Shown here: piece after piece, positions 34,656-45,014 of the stretch | How the letters are laid out: each line of letters begins with the position of its first letter | Position numbering within the stretch: position 1 is the first letter of the stretch | NCBI GenBank assembly: GCA_963573305.1 | Contig: OY754332.1 | Location: 144,453,977 to 144,517,976 of the forward strand | From: Pyrrhosoma nymphula | Lineage: Eukaryota > Arthropoda > Insecta > Odonata > Coenagrionidae | Length of the DNA: 64,000 nt | Direction: 5' to 3' | The notes under the pieces: model-generated | Databases searched by the model: none | What the model was told of the DNA's origin: nothing | Seen by the model: only the letters and a program-made list of their open reading frames with translations | Position numbers and translations under genes: made by a program

Positions 34656-36912
34656 ATATTTTTATTTAATTAATTATTTTTACAAGACATTGGAAGGCGC
34701 TCAGGTGGTGTTTAGGCCATTTAAGTGTGTGAAAATAGAACCTAATTCAAATGTTCATGGGAAACGGTTAATGATCGAATATATGCTCAAATATGGTGTT
34801 CTCCGTAATATTCCTGTGAATACACTTCCTCTTGAAACTTTCCTTAGAATTTCTCCCTAGAAAAATCTCTTTTAATAAACGTCCAACCTTTGCATTATCA
34901 TAGAGGAAATGTTTAAATTTTTTTCGAATGCATAAGATTATAGTGCAATAAATTTAAAATATACGAAGTGATATTAGACCAATTTTTCAGCTCGATTTCG
35001 ACTCATTGACTCAGTTCCTTCTTGTTCTTTAAAATTGGAGAGTTGGCTAATGTTACTCATCTTAATCGGACCATTTTATTAGATCAGCATAGCTGAATAG
35101 TGTTTCTCAAAGCCATGTAACTGTACTTCCATGATCAATAATATTTTTTCATGCGCACGACCCACCCTGAGATTACTTACGTTCTGTATTCTGGTGCTTT
35201 GACATTTTTACAGGGGGCGTCGGCGAGTCTTATTTGGCTTCATTTCCTGCAATAAGGACTCCCGTCGTATGTGTGCACTTCAAATCCTGTTATCATGCGT
35301 TTTAAAACGATGACGATGATCGCAGTTCAGTCGTAAGAGAACCCTCGTCCTCACGGGAGATTCACCAGACCAGGTTTCATGTTTCCGCAAATCGATGTAG
35401 GTAACAAGGCAACATGATTCGTGGAAATCATCGATTTTTTGGCGCGTCATGCCTCTTTAAAGGACTAGGAATATAGCAATGAAGCATGTTGTGTAAAAAT
35501 TGTATGTGGCCTTTTAAAATTAAAATAAGTCTTTAGTTTGGCCTTCCGCATTAGCATGTCAAACATAAGAAACAATGATTCGTGCAGTGGCGTGATAAAA
35601 TTGTAAGGGATAAAATGCACAATACAAAGCATAGGATTGTTTCTGGCCCTCATTCATTTACTTCATTAATTTGAAAAATTTATCTCTATACATTTTTTCC
35701 AATATAATTTCACTCTTATTCATGGTGCATGATAAGTATTACGTCCAAGGTTGTGTGTCGTGGTGTGTCTGTGTGGTCTGGGTTCGAAGTCCAGCGTTGG
35801 CACATTGTGCATTGCTACATGATCTCTAAATATCTGCCCTGAAGGAAGCACTTCTCCTTGATAGGATGGAAAGTAATAGTGCGGAGTGATTGCGTCTTTC
35901 GTCAAGAAAAGGCCAATGGCGACTCCAATTTTCTCTTCGCTCTGCTCCTTAAATTTTCTGCCCATTGCCAAATTAAAAACCATTACACTTACGGCTCAAT
36001 TAGTCTTTGCTCTGATTCTGCTCCTCTAATTACCATAATAGACTTAGTTTTTAAGTCTTTGAGGTGGAAATTCAACTTATAAAATGTTAATCGCTAGGGA
36101 AGTAATTCTTGTGTAACCGCAAGTTCTTTGGTCATTGGAAAACTTCGTTAAACTCATTTGCATGACTACTATTATTATATTAATAAATAGAGGTCGAGAA
36201 AATAAATAATCTGGGTATTAAAGCATGACTACTATCAGCATTATGTATCCCTATTTTGCGCTATGCAATATCCATTTCATCATTTGAATTATTTATCCAA
36301 CTTATCACTCAAATAATAAGACCCCTTTCGTTCAAGTCTCGAAGAATCTAAAATCTCGGTATCTTGTAATGATAATCCTCCACTCACAAATGTACCTGGA
36401 AGAATATTCATCTTGTATCCATCTTTTTTAAATTAGCAATCCAACCCTTACACATTTTAAACGAGTATTAATTAAATTGCCTCCCACAATTGATTTAAAG
36501 ACACACTTGGAACAAATAATGAGTGTTTCTCCGCCCTATGAGAGTATTAAATGTTCTAGATACGACGAGGCGCCGAAATGATCAAATTAATTTTCGCGCA
36601 AGAGATAAAATTTAAAAATCTTCATTCAGCCTTGAGTGAAGAGATTTCTTGGAGGGATGGAGAGACGCGGAGGAGAGCGAATATTACTCCCTGCTTAATT
36701 CCTTTTTAACAGTGTAAGACTTTTTTTGGACTCAAATTTGCGCATTATGCAAAATCAACTCGCGTCATGATCCCTTATATAAATTATTTACGTGGAAAGA
36801 ATTGATAAAAAAATCACCAGTCGTTTCCCTCACGTGAGTCGAGTAAATTCCTGAGAATGCTACGTGATGACGAAAGGATCCGTGGCATGCATGACTGTTG
36901 CAGTGCGGCTCA
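34656..36912. other. No recognisable feature
   Basis: AT-rich. A GGTTCGAAGTCC word at 35,781 resembles a B box, but no convincing A box precedes it, so no SINE is called. Confidence 0.5.
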
Positions 36913-37025
36913 ATTCCTCCCCTTAATTTCCCCTCTCCACCCCCCTCTCCTCCCGCCCGCCTCCTCTCCTCCCCCCTCCCCTCTAGCCCACCGGCGGTGC
37001 CCCCTCCACCTCCCTCCCCAATCAC
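36913..37025. repeat. Pyrimidine-rich (CCT)-type tract
   Basis: Over 100 bases almost entirely C and T on the plus strand, low complexity. Confidence 0.75.
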
Positions 37026-38520
37026 TCACCCCCTATGCTTTACTCCCACGTAAATTCAATAATGATGGATTTCTCTAATTGGATTTCAATTTGCTTGGTT
37101 TACCCATTTAAAATATGTCCATCATTTTCATTTTTTCGAATGAATTAGGCGGTTTGTGACGCCCAAGGACAAGCCATTTGCCTACTCTAAATCAAGTTTC
37201 TCCAAATTCAATATCACCGCTTAAAAAAATGGCATATATTCTAATCATAGTTTCACCTCACTAAAAATGGAATTTGGTGGGTTTTTTCCAAATCGATTTT
37301 TTTGGCGCGCGTTGAACTTGCTGTGTTACTATTTGGAAATGTTTCTTTGTTGGGACAAATATTCGCACAAAGGTCCTGCATAGTTCTCGTTACCAGATAT
37401 GCCGTAGTGCATGCCTCATGTGTCATTGAGCTGAGAAACGACTAGCCGCAATGGATCACGATAGGGGAAATACCACATATTTTCCTGTCTCGAAAACCTG
37501 TTTTTGGTTGTCACGGTGTAGGTTTCCTATCCTCTTTTAAAATAGTAGACAATTTGTCTAAAATTTGGCAGTGTGATACATCAGTTTGCTTAGTTGTATT
37601 CAAGCTTGGTCGAGGAAGCCAATAACCTTCTCACAAACGCAATAGTTTGATGTACAGTACCCAGAGTACCCAGATGTAAGACGGTGTTTCTGTACTATCA
37701 CGAACATAGTAATTACACTATAAGGCTATGTAGTTTGTAATTTAGAGGTGGTCGACGACGGAGGTCAAATGCTCCGTGAAGGATTGTGACAAAGGGGACT
37801 TAGCATATCTGGGAGATTAAGGCAATTATGAAGGTTATTTTTGTTAGTTAGTTGAGTTACCTGTTAGTTAGTTCATTAACTTAAGTTAAGACTATCTTCG
37901 CTTGGATATGCATGCGTATCCAACATATTACAAGTTTAAAAAAAGCCATTAACTGAAAAAGAGCTGATAAAGCATCTTCACAGCACTTAAACTAATATTT
38001 GGTTACTTGCTTATCTGGGGAGGCAACCGATGGCCGAGGTCAATTATGCGTAGGGGTTGATGAGGGAAATATTTTTGGGGGGGGGGGGGGGTGAGGTGAA
38101 CGGAACACCGACGTCGGCATTACCCTGTATTAAACGAAAGGAGCAGGATTTTCCGTGGTTAAATACAGCGAAATGAGTACTCCACTAGAGCTCGCGAGTA
38201 GGAATCGCGATTCCAGCGAAAAAATTCACTGTCCTGGCTTCAAGAAAATGTGCAAAGCATGTCTAATATCAGATCAAAGGGAATATACTTGAATATATCC
38301 ATTTTTTCTGCTGCTGGTTCATTTTTTTGTTTTTTTCTAGAGATTAGAATTACTGGCCGAAATATCAACTTATCTGACTCTTAAGTCTTAATTTTGTGTA
38401 CTGCTGTTTAATATCTTTTAAGATTCTCTTGGCCTATAAACGCTCTAAAATAAAAGAAGAATCATTTATAGATAGCTTCTATATTAAAAAGGAGCTTATA
38501 TATATAAAACTTCACTCGGA
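37026..38520. other. No recognisable feature, except a run of 15 G at 38,077-38,091
   Basis: AT-rich sequence with no recognised gene. The G15 run could form a G-quadruplex. Confidence 0.5.
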
Positions 38521-38548
38521 TATTATGTATATATATATATATATATAA
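38521..38548. repeat. (TA)n array left of PLE unit A
   Basis: About 28 bases of TA repeat immediately precede the left end of the PLE unit. Confidence 0.85.
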
Positions 38549-38917
38549 ACTTTGCCACAGGTGGGGCGGAATTAAATACAGAAACGCAAAAAAGAAGAAC
38601 ACTCACAATATACGTTCTGATATTTCGGCAGCCGAGAACCTGCCTTTCTCACAGAAGGAAGGATACAGAATGATGGATAGGCAGGAAACAAGGGGTTGAT
38701 TGAGGTGGGAGAAGAGGGAGGAGAATGGGGTAAGAAAGGGGAGAAGAGGGGGGGCGGGAGGGGGTCAGAAGAGGAGAGCGGGGTGAGGGGGGGAGAAGAG
38801 GGGAAGAGGCGGGAGAGGGTCGGAGGAGGAGGAAGGGATGTGGGAGGGAGGAAAGGGGAGGGGCGGGAGGGGATAAAAAGAGGAGAAAGGGGAGAAGAGG
38901 AGAAGGGGCGGGAGGGG

Positions 38918-39379
38918 TCAGTGAGCCCGATTTAATCCGGGGGGATTATAGGCAGAATAAAGCCAGATACATGCCATTTCTAATGTACGTAATTGAAGGG
39001 GAGAGGCAGAGGGAGGGAGGGAAGACAATATGCCTGCTCGGAAGCATTTGTCAAAACTGACATTGTGGGAGGAAGCATGGACCGGGATGGGGAAGGAGGC
39101 ATTGGGCGAGGACGGCTTGCAACTTGCTCGATGGCCGGTCAATCTAACACTTAGGGCGTTAGTGGTGAGACCAATATAATAGGAATCGCAAAGGTTGCAA
39201 AGGAGGATGTACACAATGTTGTGGGAAGTGAATGACAGAGAGGGGACGGAAGGAAGTGGGTGGGAGAGGAATTTAGCGGGGAGGGGGTCGGTAATAAGGA
39301 TAGGGCACGTTTTGCATCTCACGCGATGGCAGGGGTTGGGTGGGGTTTTAGAGCTAATATAGGGTTTAGTCAGCGGTTT
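38918..39379 (-). pseudogene. PLE GIY-YIG endonuclease domain (unit A, minus half)
   Basis: The PLE part of this open frame is about 153 codons ending at a stop at 38,918. It starts abruptly inside the protein at the head-to-head junction. Landmarks, counted from the junction: a Cys-rich CHRVRCKTCP linker finger (17-27), the NIVYILLC strand (54-61) standing for the GIY half, DSYYIG (65-70) for the YIG half, the catalytic Arg in LSVRLTGH (R79), and Glu134 in RTLEMACIW. PLE endonucleases of this type nick target DNA, replacing the AP endonuclease of LINEs. The active-site residues are all present. Without the RT on the same strand it is a fragment and cannot act alone. Confidence 0.85.
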
Positions 39380-39990
39380 ATTTCCGCTCTCAACGATTTC
39401 TCTTCTGTCTCCTTCACCTCTCATTTCTCTTCTTCCCATGTTACCTTCCTTGATGTAGATATCACTCTCTCCAACCACCATTTCAACACCTCAGTCCACA
39501 TCAAACCCAGGAATAAGCAGCAATATCTTCATTATAACAGCTGCCATCCCTCCCATACTAAAAGATCCCTCCCCTACTCTCTTTCCACACGAGGCTTTCG
39601 CATATGTAATAACCCCGATTCCCTTGATAAATTCCTTTCCTCTTTACACCAATCCCTTCTCCGACGAGGATATCCTGAGACTCTTCTCAATATACGAATT
39701 CTCAAGAAACCCTTTCCTCCTAAACCAACCCAAAATAAGGAGAATTACAACCTCTCCCTCTGTACCACCTACTTCCCAGGCGTCCATGCCCTCAAAAAAA
39801 TCATTAAAAACCTTTTCCCACTCCTCTCTGATAATCTCACCACCAAAAACACATTCCCCAAATGTCCCTCTCTCACCTTCAGGCGTCCCCCCAACCTCTC
39901 CAGTATCCTAAAAACCACCAAACCGCTGACTAAACCCTATATTAGCTCTAAAACCCCACCCAACCCCTGCCATCGCGTGAGATGCAAAAC
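39380..39990 (+). pseudogene. PLE RT thumb and linker (unit A, plus half)
   Basis: Reading starts at the junction at 39,380. The translation shows the C-terminal end of a PLE reverse transcriptase: VTFLDVDITL, HTSV-like HFNTSVHIKP, QYLHYNSCHPSHTKRSLPY, then GFRICN and RRGYPETLL. This is followed by the linker with FRRPPNLSSIL and the Cys motif NPCHRVRCKT. After RCKT at about 39,990 the frame runs straight into 3' UTR-type pyrimidine-rich sequence, so the endonuclease is absent. The catalytic RT palm (YADD-type) is also missing because the copy is truncated at its 5' side. Confidence 0.85.
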
Positions 39991-40366
39991 TCCTCTTTTT
40001 ATCCCCTCCCGCCCCTCCCCTTTCCTCCCTCCCACATCCCTTCCTCCTCCTCCGACCCTTTCCCGCCTCTTCCCCTCTTCTCCCCCTCCTCACCCCGCTC
40101 TCCTCTTCTGACCCCCTCCCGCCCCCCCTTCTTCTCCCCTTTTTTACCCCTTTATCCTCCCTCTCCTCCCACCTCACTCTACCCCTTGTCCCCTGCCTAT
40201 CCATAATTCTGTATCCTTCCTTCTGTGAGAAAGGCTGCTTCTCGGCAGCCGAAATATCAGAACGTATATTGTGAGTGTTCTTCTTTTTTGTGTTTCTGTA
40301 TTTAATTCCGCCCCACCTGTGGCAAAGTTTATTTAAATTATCGCGTGTGTGATTTTCCACGAACTC

Positions 40367-40368
<2 letters not shown>

Positions 40369-40436
<68 letters not shown>
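40369..40436. repeat. (TA)n array between PLE units A and B
   Basis: Nearly pure TA repeat of about 66 bases. Confidence 0.9.
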
Positions 40437-40439
<3 letters not shown>

Positions 40440-40668
40440 AAGAGGGTGGCCGATAAAAATATAGATACAGAAAAAAAGTACACTTACAAATTTAAACTTC
40501 CAATATTTCGGTGAAGATATTAGCTCCACCTTTCTCTAGGAGAAGTAGAGAAAGGTGGTGCTAATATCTTCACCGAAATATCGGAAGTTTAAATTTGTGT
40601 CCTTTTTTTTCTGTATCTATATTTTTATCGGCCACCCTCTTGGCATATTATATATTTATCACCCGAGT
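40434..40668. repeat. PLE-terminus palindrome, unit B
   Basis: Two arms of about 100 bases are near-perfect reverse complements around a short centre (CTAGGAGAAGTAG, about 40,535-40,548). The outer ends are TATGCCAAGAGGGTGGCC and its complement; the inner part has TTCACCGAAATATCGG and GAGAAAGGTGG, which resemble the end sequences of unit A. It has no coding part. I read it as a third PLE family reduced to its terminal 100 bases in head-to-head form. Both sides are (TA)n. Confidence 0.7.
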
Positions 40669-40683
40669 GATTCTCCAAGAAGT

Positions 40684-40705
40684 TATATATATCTATATAT
40701 ATATA

Positions 40706-40787
<82 letters not shown>
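40684..40787. repeat. (TA)n array between PLE units B and C
   Basis: About 100 bases of TA repeat, broken by two early TATCTA variants. Confidence 0.9.
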
Positions 40788-40791
<4 letters not shown>

Positions 40792-40993
40792 AATATAAAT
40801 ATACTTTTAAAACACAGGCACACGAAAATTAAAAGGACACTCACAGAATAATTTGCGGACGTTTCGACGGGCAAGCCGCCATCGTCAACGACAAGAGACT
40901 AACTAGTGGTCTGTTACCTCGGGTGGGGGGGGGAAGCGGAACAGGAGAAGGGAAGGGGACTGGTGGGGAGCGGGAGCAAGGGGTTGCTATTGG

Positions 40994-41332
40994 TCAGTGG
41001 GCCAAGTTAAGCCCGGGCGATTCAAATGCTCTTAAGCACCAGATGAAAGCCATCTCGCGAGTCCTCAGTTCAATATTAGTTGCTGATTCGGGGAGGGCTT
41101 CTAATATAGAGAGAGAGAAACATTTATTGAAGGTCTTACGATGGGAAGCGGTATGTTTAGGAATGGGATCAATGAAGGGAGGACATGTGGTGGAGTGGCG
41201 GTGCCCATTCATTCGTATTGAAAGCGGGGTAGTACATTCGCCAACATAAAATGCCGGGCAGAAATTGCACGAGAGACGGTAAACGATATTTGTGGAAGTA
41301 CAATTGGCTGCTGAGGAAGATTTTCTTACCAA
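40994..41332 (-). pseudogene. PLE GIY-YIG endonuclease domain (unit C, minus half)
   Basis: About 112 codons. After a short SSSAANCTST lead the fold is readable: NIVYRLSC, then FYVGECT, then LSIRMNGHR with the catalytic Arg, and near the end RTREMAFIW with the catalytic Glu. It stops at 40,994. The upstream Cys cluster is not on this strand; it is found on the plus-strand half. The domain itself has no internal stop. Confidence 0.8.
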
Positions 41333-41680
41333 TCAAATCCTGCCCCCCTCTGCCAATTACACCCCTCGGGCCAAAACCCACCATCCTGACAGACTCAGCC
41401 TCATCACCACATTCTTCCCTGGCTCCCATAAAATCAGAAACATCCTCCGCGATCTATACCCAATTTTAAAGAATAATAATTCCACTGCCCTCCTATTACC
41501 TTCATGTCCCACAGTATTTTTTAAGCGTCCCGCAAACCTGCGAGATATCTTAAAATCTACTAAACCCTCCCTTCAACCGACCGCCCCCTCTCCACCACTC
41601 TCGACAACTTGCAACCGTCCTCGGTGCAAATGTTGCTCCCTCCTACGCTCTTCTGCTACGCCCTCTTCCAATAAATCTAT
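41325..41680 (+). pseudogene. PLE linker with Cys cluster (unit C, plus half)
   Basis: The translation shows the PLE linker: LITTFFPGSHKIRNILRDL, FFKRPANLRDILKSTK and the Cys cluster CNRPRCKCC. This is the segment that normally precedes the GIY-YIG domain. It ends after SSNKS and runs into TA repeats. Confidence 0.75.
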
Positions 41681-41720
41681 ATATATATATATAAATAAAA
41701 TAAATATATATATATTCATT

Positions 41721-42080
41721 AATGGATTCCTTCGTCATGCCGACTGCTGCAGTTTTGACATAAAAAGCTGAAAACCCAAATAATAGTCTGTGGTAGAAGT
41801 CAATAAAATTAAAATTTGCTCTAAACTTAAAATATGCTAAACTAATGAAAGTAATGAAGCAATGAAATAAGGGAAAATCGGGTGAATGTGAAACTTATGC
41901 AGCAATTGATGTTAGCGATATGAGTGAAAATATAAGATTTTTGAATATTGTGCGGAAATGTATCTAATCTTAATTGCCATAACGAGTGCCTTAATACGTG
42001 TCCACAAATTTTTTTTGCCGACCCAGTTGTCGACATTACCTTATCATTTTCTGAGAAATAGTAATTTCGGAACCTTGATC
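41721..42080. other. No recognisable feature
   Basis: AT-rich DNA between the PLE cluster and the hAT-like piece. Confidence 0.55.
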
Positions 42081-42715
42081 TAGGGTGACCAAATCTCCCG
42101 TATTTCCCGGGATCTCCCGTATTCGACCCTAATTTTTCACGATCTCCCGTCTCCCGTATTTTCTGTCTCTTTGGGTAAATGTCTCCAGTATTTTTTCGTC
42201 AAGCAAATTCATTCAGTTTCAATAATTAAAATTTTGCGCACACGGTCAAAATTCGTTTAAACGTTCAAGAGCAGACAAAAATTATTCTATATTGAGTTTT
42301 TTTCTATCGATTATCTCGTTGATAAATGACAAACCGATGAATTTAAATCTCCTTATCTGTTAAAACTTTCTTTCTTTCTTTGTGTTGCTTAGCTGGTGGT
42401 GCTTTGGCGTCATTTGGTTTCAGTGGTTTTTCTTTACATCACCTGTGATCCGTGTAGGGTAAAGAGTTTTTAATACAATGATGTGCAGTGATGAGGAAGC
42501 TACAACGCCACCAAAAAAATGAAGTATATGAGTACATATCTTCCGAAATGGGAAAGTGTATATTCCTGGATTGGAACTGCACCTTCTAATGTTTTTGCAA
42601 ACACAGCATTGTTTTTTTGTAAAAATTTGCCGTGTTCTAAATCTCCCTTATTTTTGGTCAAGAATATAGAAATCTTCCTTATTTTATTCAAAAATAGTTG
42701 GTTACCCTACCTGGA
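42081..42715 (+). mobile_element. hAT-like remnant with BED-finger-like fragment
   Basis: The left end TAGGGTGACCAAATCTCCCG is mirrored imperfectly at the right end (GTTGGTTACCCTAC, ending near 42,711). Repeated CTCCCGTATT words follow the left end. Around 42,478-42,620 a short frame begins MMCSDEEATTPPKK, is shifted, and continues with KWESVYSW and NVFANTALFFCK. The W...YSW..P.N pattern with a following C is what remains of a BED-type zinc finger found at the start of hAT transposases, from memory. There is no catalytic domain. Flanks CTTGATCT and CTGGACCT agree at 6 of 8 bases, which may be a decayed target duplication. Confidence 0.5.
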
Positions 42716-43224
42716 CCTGTAAGGAAAAAAATAGTTGGTATGCACTACAGAGTCGAATCACATGATCATGGGGTTGTCATGGTCCACAAAATGTCTTTCA
42801 CTGTTCGCTTCCTTTAAAGTTGCGTTCATGCACTCCTCCTGCAGGGCATAGCGGTCAATACCTACTTGAAGTTTATGTTGAAGGGCAAATACTTCTTTTA
42901 TTCCACACTTCTCTTTCCCTGTACCCTTTTTTTGCCTTTACCTTATTCTTGCATGGCTTCATACATGCGTTTTTGTTTCTGAGACTACTAATGGTGCTCG
43001 TCTTGAAAGTCCCTATAACCCCATTCACTCATGACTCTCCTTGGCTGGCCACTTCTCTGGCCATTTATTCGTCACGGGAAAATCTGCCCGTCGATTAGAT
43101 TTGCACCCACGCCAAAAACATGGCCAAGCGAACTCAGCGCACTTATTTCGTACTTGTCCATTGCCCAATAATAAAGAGCACATTTAATGCATTGTTTGTT
43201 TTCCAGCTAGTAACGGGAGAATGG
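42716..43224. other. No recognisable feature
   Basis: The frame at 42,820-43,098 is hydrophobic and without a recognised domain. Confidence 0.5.
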
Positions 43225-43560
43225 ACGAGAGGAGACTATAGGCGTCTGAGATGTGGATGTGCAGGTGGAGGAGAATTTTACACGGACGGAAAGGAGAACT
43301 AACGAAGAAGACCTTTGTAAGAAAGGGGAGAAAAGATGGTTGATTGAGGAAATCAATAGGAGACGTAGTAAGCGGATGAGGCTAGTAATAAATGGGTATG
43401 GGATACTGAAGACTTATTAGGGAGGTAGGATGCTGGGGAAGAGGGAGGGGAAGGAGAGTGGTTTTGGATGTCGTGACGGGAGGTGGGAAGTGTGCTGAAC
43501 TGGAGAGAGAAAGAGATCGCTTGAGGAAGTAGTGCAGTGCAGCCCTAAGAAAGATAATCG
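43225..43560 (+). pseudogene. RTE-like LINE 3' remnant
   Basis: The C-terminal part of the same kind of protein as at 17,900-18,311 can be followed across frame changes: SEMWMCRWRRI, then EEINRRRSKR, then NGYGILKT, then GGRMLGKREGK. These match MWVWRRMEK, GDGLLEA and GRMLGKRGKGRK of the other copy in order and spacing. Several stops and shifts are present. No RT palm remains. Confidence 0.6.
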
Positions 43561-44067
43561 GGGAGTAACGATGTTCCATTAAAAACCTACATTATCCGGT
43601 CAATGACCAAATAATTACTCTAATGTTTTTCCTTCACGAACTTCTCGAGTTTCCCTATCCTCATTATCTACAGTCTGGTCTACACAATTATTTTGTCGAA
43701 AGGCGGGAAGGGTACATTTACCTGCAGTTCTTTTGCTATTCTTCGGCCAAAAAGGTCAATTTTTAATTTTTAATGGAGAAATAGGAAGGAAAATTGTTTC
43801 CTTGGACTTGTTTAGCATGTGAAAAAGGAAAGAGATTCTCCAAAAGGTAGAAACTTAAGAAATCATCATCAGTCGCTGGTCTGCTTCCGTTGAGTATGAA
43901 TGTGCTCCCTCTCGGAGCGGAAAATTCGAGGCAATGCGTTGCTAGCCGTGTGCTCGTTGTTAGCTGTGTTCTCCGTTCGTGGCTTTCTGTGATTGTGTAA
44001 CATACTTGTTATATGTGAATATACTCTTACTGAGCTACAAGAAGTGTGTCACCTGTAGTTACGTCAT

Positions 44068-44383
44068 GAGTTATTGTTTTGTTTGCCGTAAGTCTATTCG
44101 CCACACCAACTACATTACTTGTGGGGACTGTCGGCAGTGTTTCCATGGTTTCTGTCTTGAAACCCCACTTAGCAAGGATGAAATCAAAGGAATTGAAGAC
44201 AGTGATCAAACCTGGAGGTGCATTGAGCGTAATTCTACATACAGGCAGAATTTAAACACTGGACCAGACATGAGTCTATCTGAAGGTAAAACATTTCAAG
44301 AGATATATGTTATGTTCCAAGAAATTAAAAGTGAATTAAAAGTGACTGAAAAAAATCTTGGTGGCACAGTCAGCAAATTATAA
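44068..44383 (+). pseudogene. LINE ORF1, PHD-finger part (last zinc ligand lost)
   Basis: An ATG at 44,068 starts MSYCFVCRK directly on the finger. Ligands CFVC, CGDC, HGFC are intact, but the last pair reads WRCIERN where copy 1 has WRCSEC, so the final Cys is replaced by Arg. A charged, probably coiled-coil region (EIKSELKVTEKNLGG) follows. The frame ends at a stop at 44,381-44,383. The natural start in this family may well be this ATG, since copy 1 has lost its own. Confidence 0.75.
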
Positions 44384-44474
44384 GATAAATTAGAAGATAG
44401 CGTTAAATTAATAGTCTCAGGGAAAAAGGCAAGATGACTGCTTTGAGGAAATATCATCCTTAAAACCTGAGAAT

Positions 44475-44915
44475 TTGATTCTAAAACAACAGGTTGTGGA
44501 GACTTTAAACCAATCGGCTGACTTTGAACAGCGCTTACTTTATAATAGTTTCGAAATCCATGGAATTCCGTCGAGTCCCAATGAAAACTTGAAAGCAATA
44601 GCTGGTTGTGTTTGTGTTGCTTTGGGTGTTGAGTTAGACTACGGTCACATTGATCAGTGCTTCCGATCTATGCCAAAGCCAAATGGTGATTCTGGCGGCA
44701 TACATGTGAGTTTTGTGCACCAGTGCAAAAGGGACAACATCTTAGCCAAACGCAGGGTAAAAAGAAATCTTTCTACGTGCCACTTGACGTTGGTTGGAGT
44801 ACCACCGTCAGATACTCCTATTTACGTCAATGAAGCCCTTTGCCCTGGAAGACGCAAGCTTTTCAATGCTGCGAGAGAGCTGAAGAAGGCCAAAAATGAC
44901 AAATACCTTTGGTAA
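44475..44915 (+). pseudogene. LINE ORF1, RRM/L1-ORF1p-like part
   Basis: About 146 codons in one frame. Blocks match copy 1: NSFEIHG, a GV..DYGHIDQCFR segment, GGIHVSF, ILAKRRVKR, YVNEALCPGRRKL, AAREL and KYLW. A stop immediately after KYLW truncates the end that in copy 1 continues with IRGGKVLMRK. The function would be binding element RNA. Confidence 0.75.
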
Positions 44916-45014
44916 AATCTTTCTCAGAAAATCTAAAAAGCAACCTGTTCATTTTGTGACTTGCTTACATGATTTACGAAAGCTTTAATTATTTTTATAA
45001 TTGCGTCTTTAAAT

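Larger units (their letters stand above)
38549..40332. mobile_element. Penelope-like element, inverted unit A
   Basis: Two PLE 3' parts lie head to head. The minus-strand half (39,379 down to 38,549) carries the GIY-YIG endonuclease and the 3' UTR. The plus-strand half (39,380 to about 40,332) carries the end of the RT and the linker with its Cys cluster, then joins directly to the same 3' UTR, so its endonuclease is deleted (about 420 bases). The ends (38,549-38,886 and 39,990-40,332) are long reverse complements: AACTTTGCCACAGGTGGGGC outside, an AATATCAGAACG / CGTTCTGATATT block, then a purine- or pyrimidine-rich tract. The two halves also overlap over about 75 bases of coding sequence (RVRCKT region). 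The unit sits between (TA)n arrays. Confidence 0.85.
40800..41680. mobile_element. Penelope-like element, inverted unit C
   Basis: Minus strand (about 41,325 down to 40,800): GIY-YIG endonuclease, then a 3' UTR with a CGTCGAAACGTCCGC block close to the end. Plus strand (about 41,325 to 41,680): the linker that should lie upstream of that endonuclease. The two halves hold complementary, non-overlapping parts of one PLE, so the copy looks like a 5'-inverted insertion (the twin-priming pattern known from L1). It differs in sequence from unit A, so it belongs to another PLE family. The right end runs into (TA)n at about 41,677-41,714. Confidence 0.8.

Noticed and set aside
35760..35800. Possible tRNA-derived SINE with B box GGTTCGAAGTCC
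   Set aside because: No convincing A box at the proper distance and no tail or target duplication.
38600..38680. A hammerhead in the ends of PLE unit A
   Set aside because: A strong GGCTGC/GCAGCC stem precedes GAAA, but the CUGANGA box is not present (CTGTGAG), so the core is not met.
40338..40851. Open frames rich in Tyr and Ile
   Set aside because: They are translations of the (TA)n arrays.
40800..40900. A second hammerhead in PLE unit C (minus strand TTGACGA ... GAAACGTC)
   Set aside because: The first core base is changed and there is no room for helix III between GAAAC and GTC.
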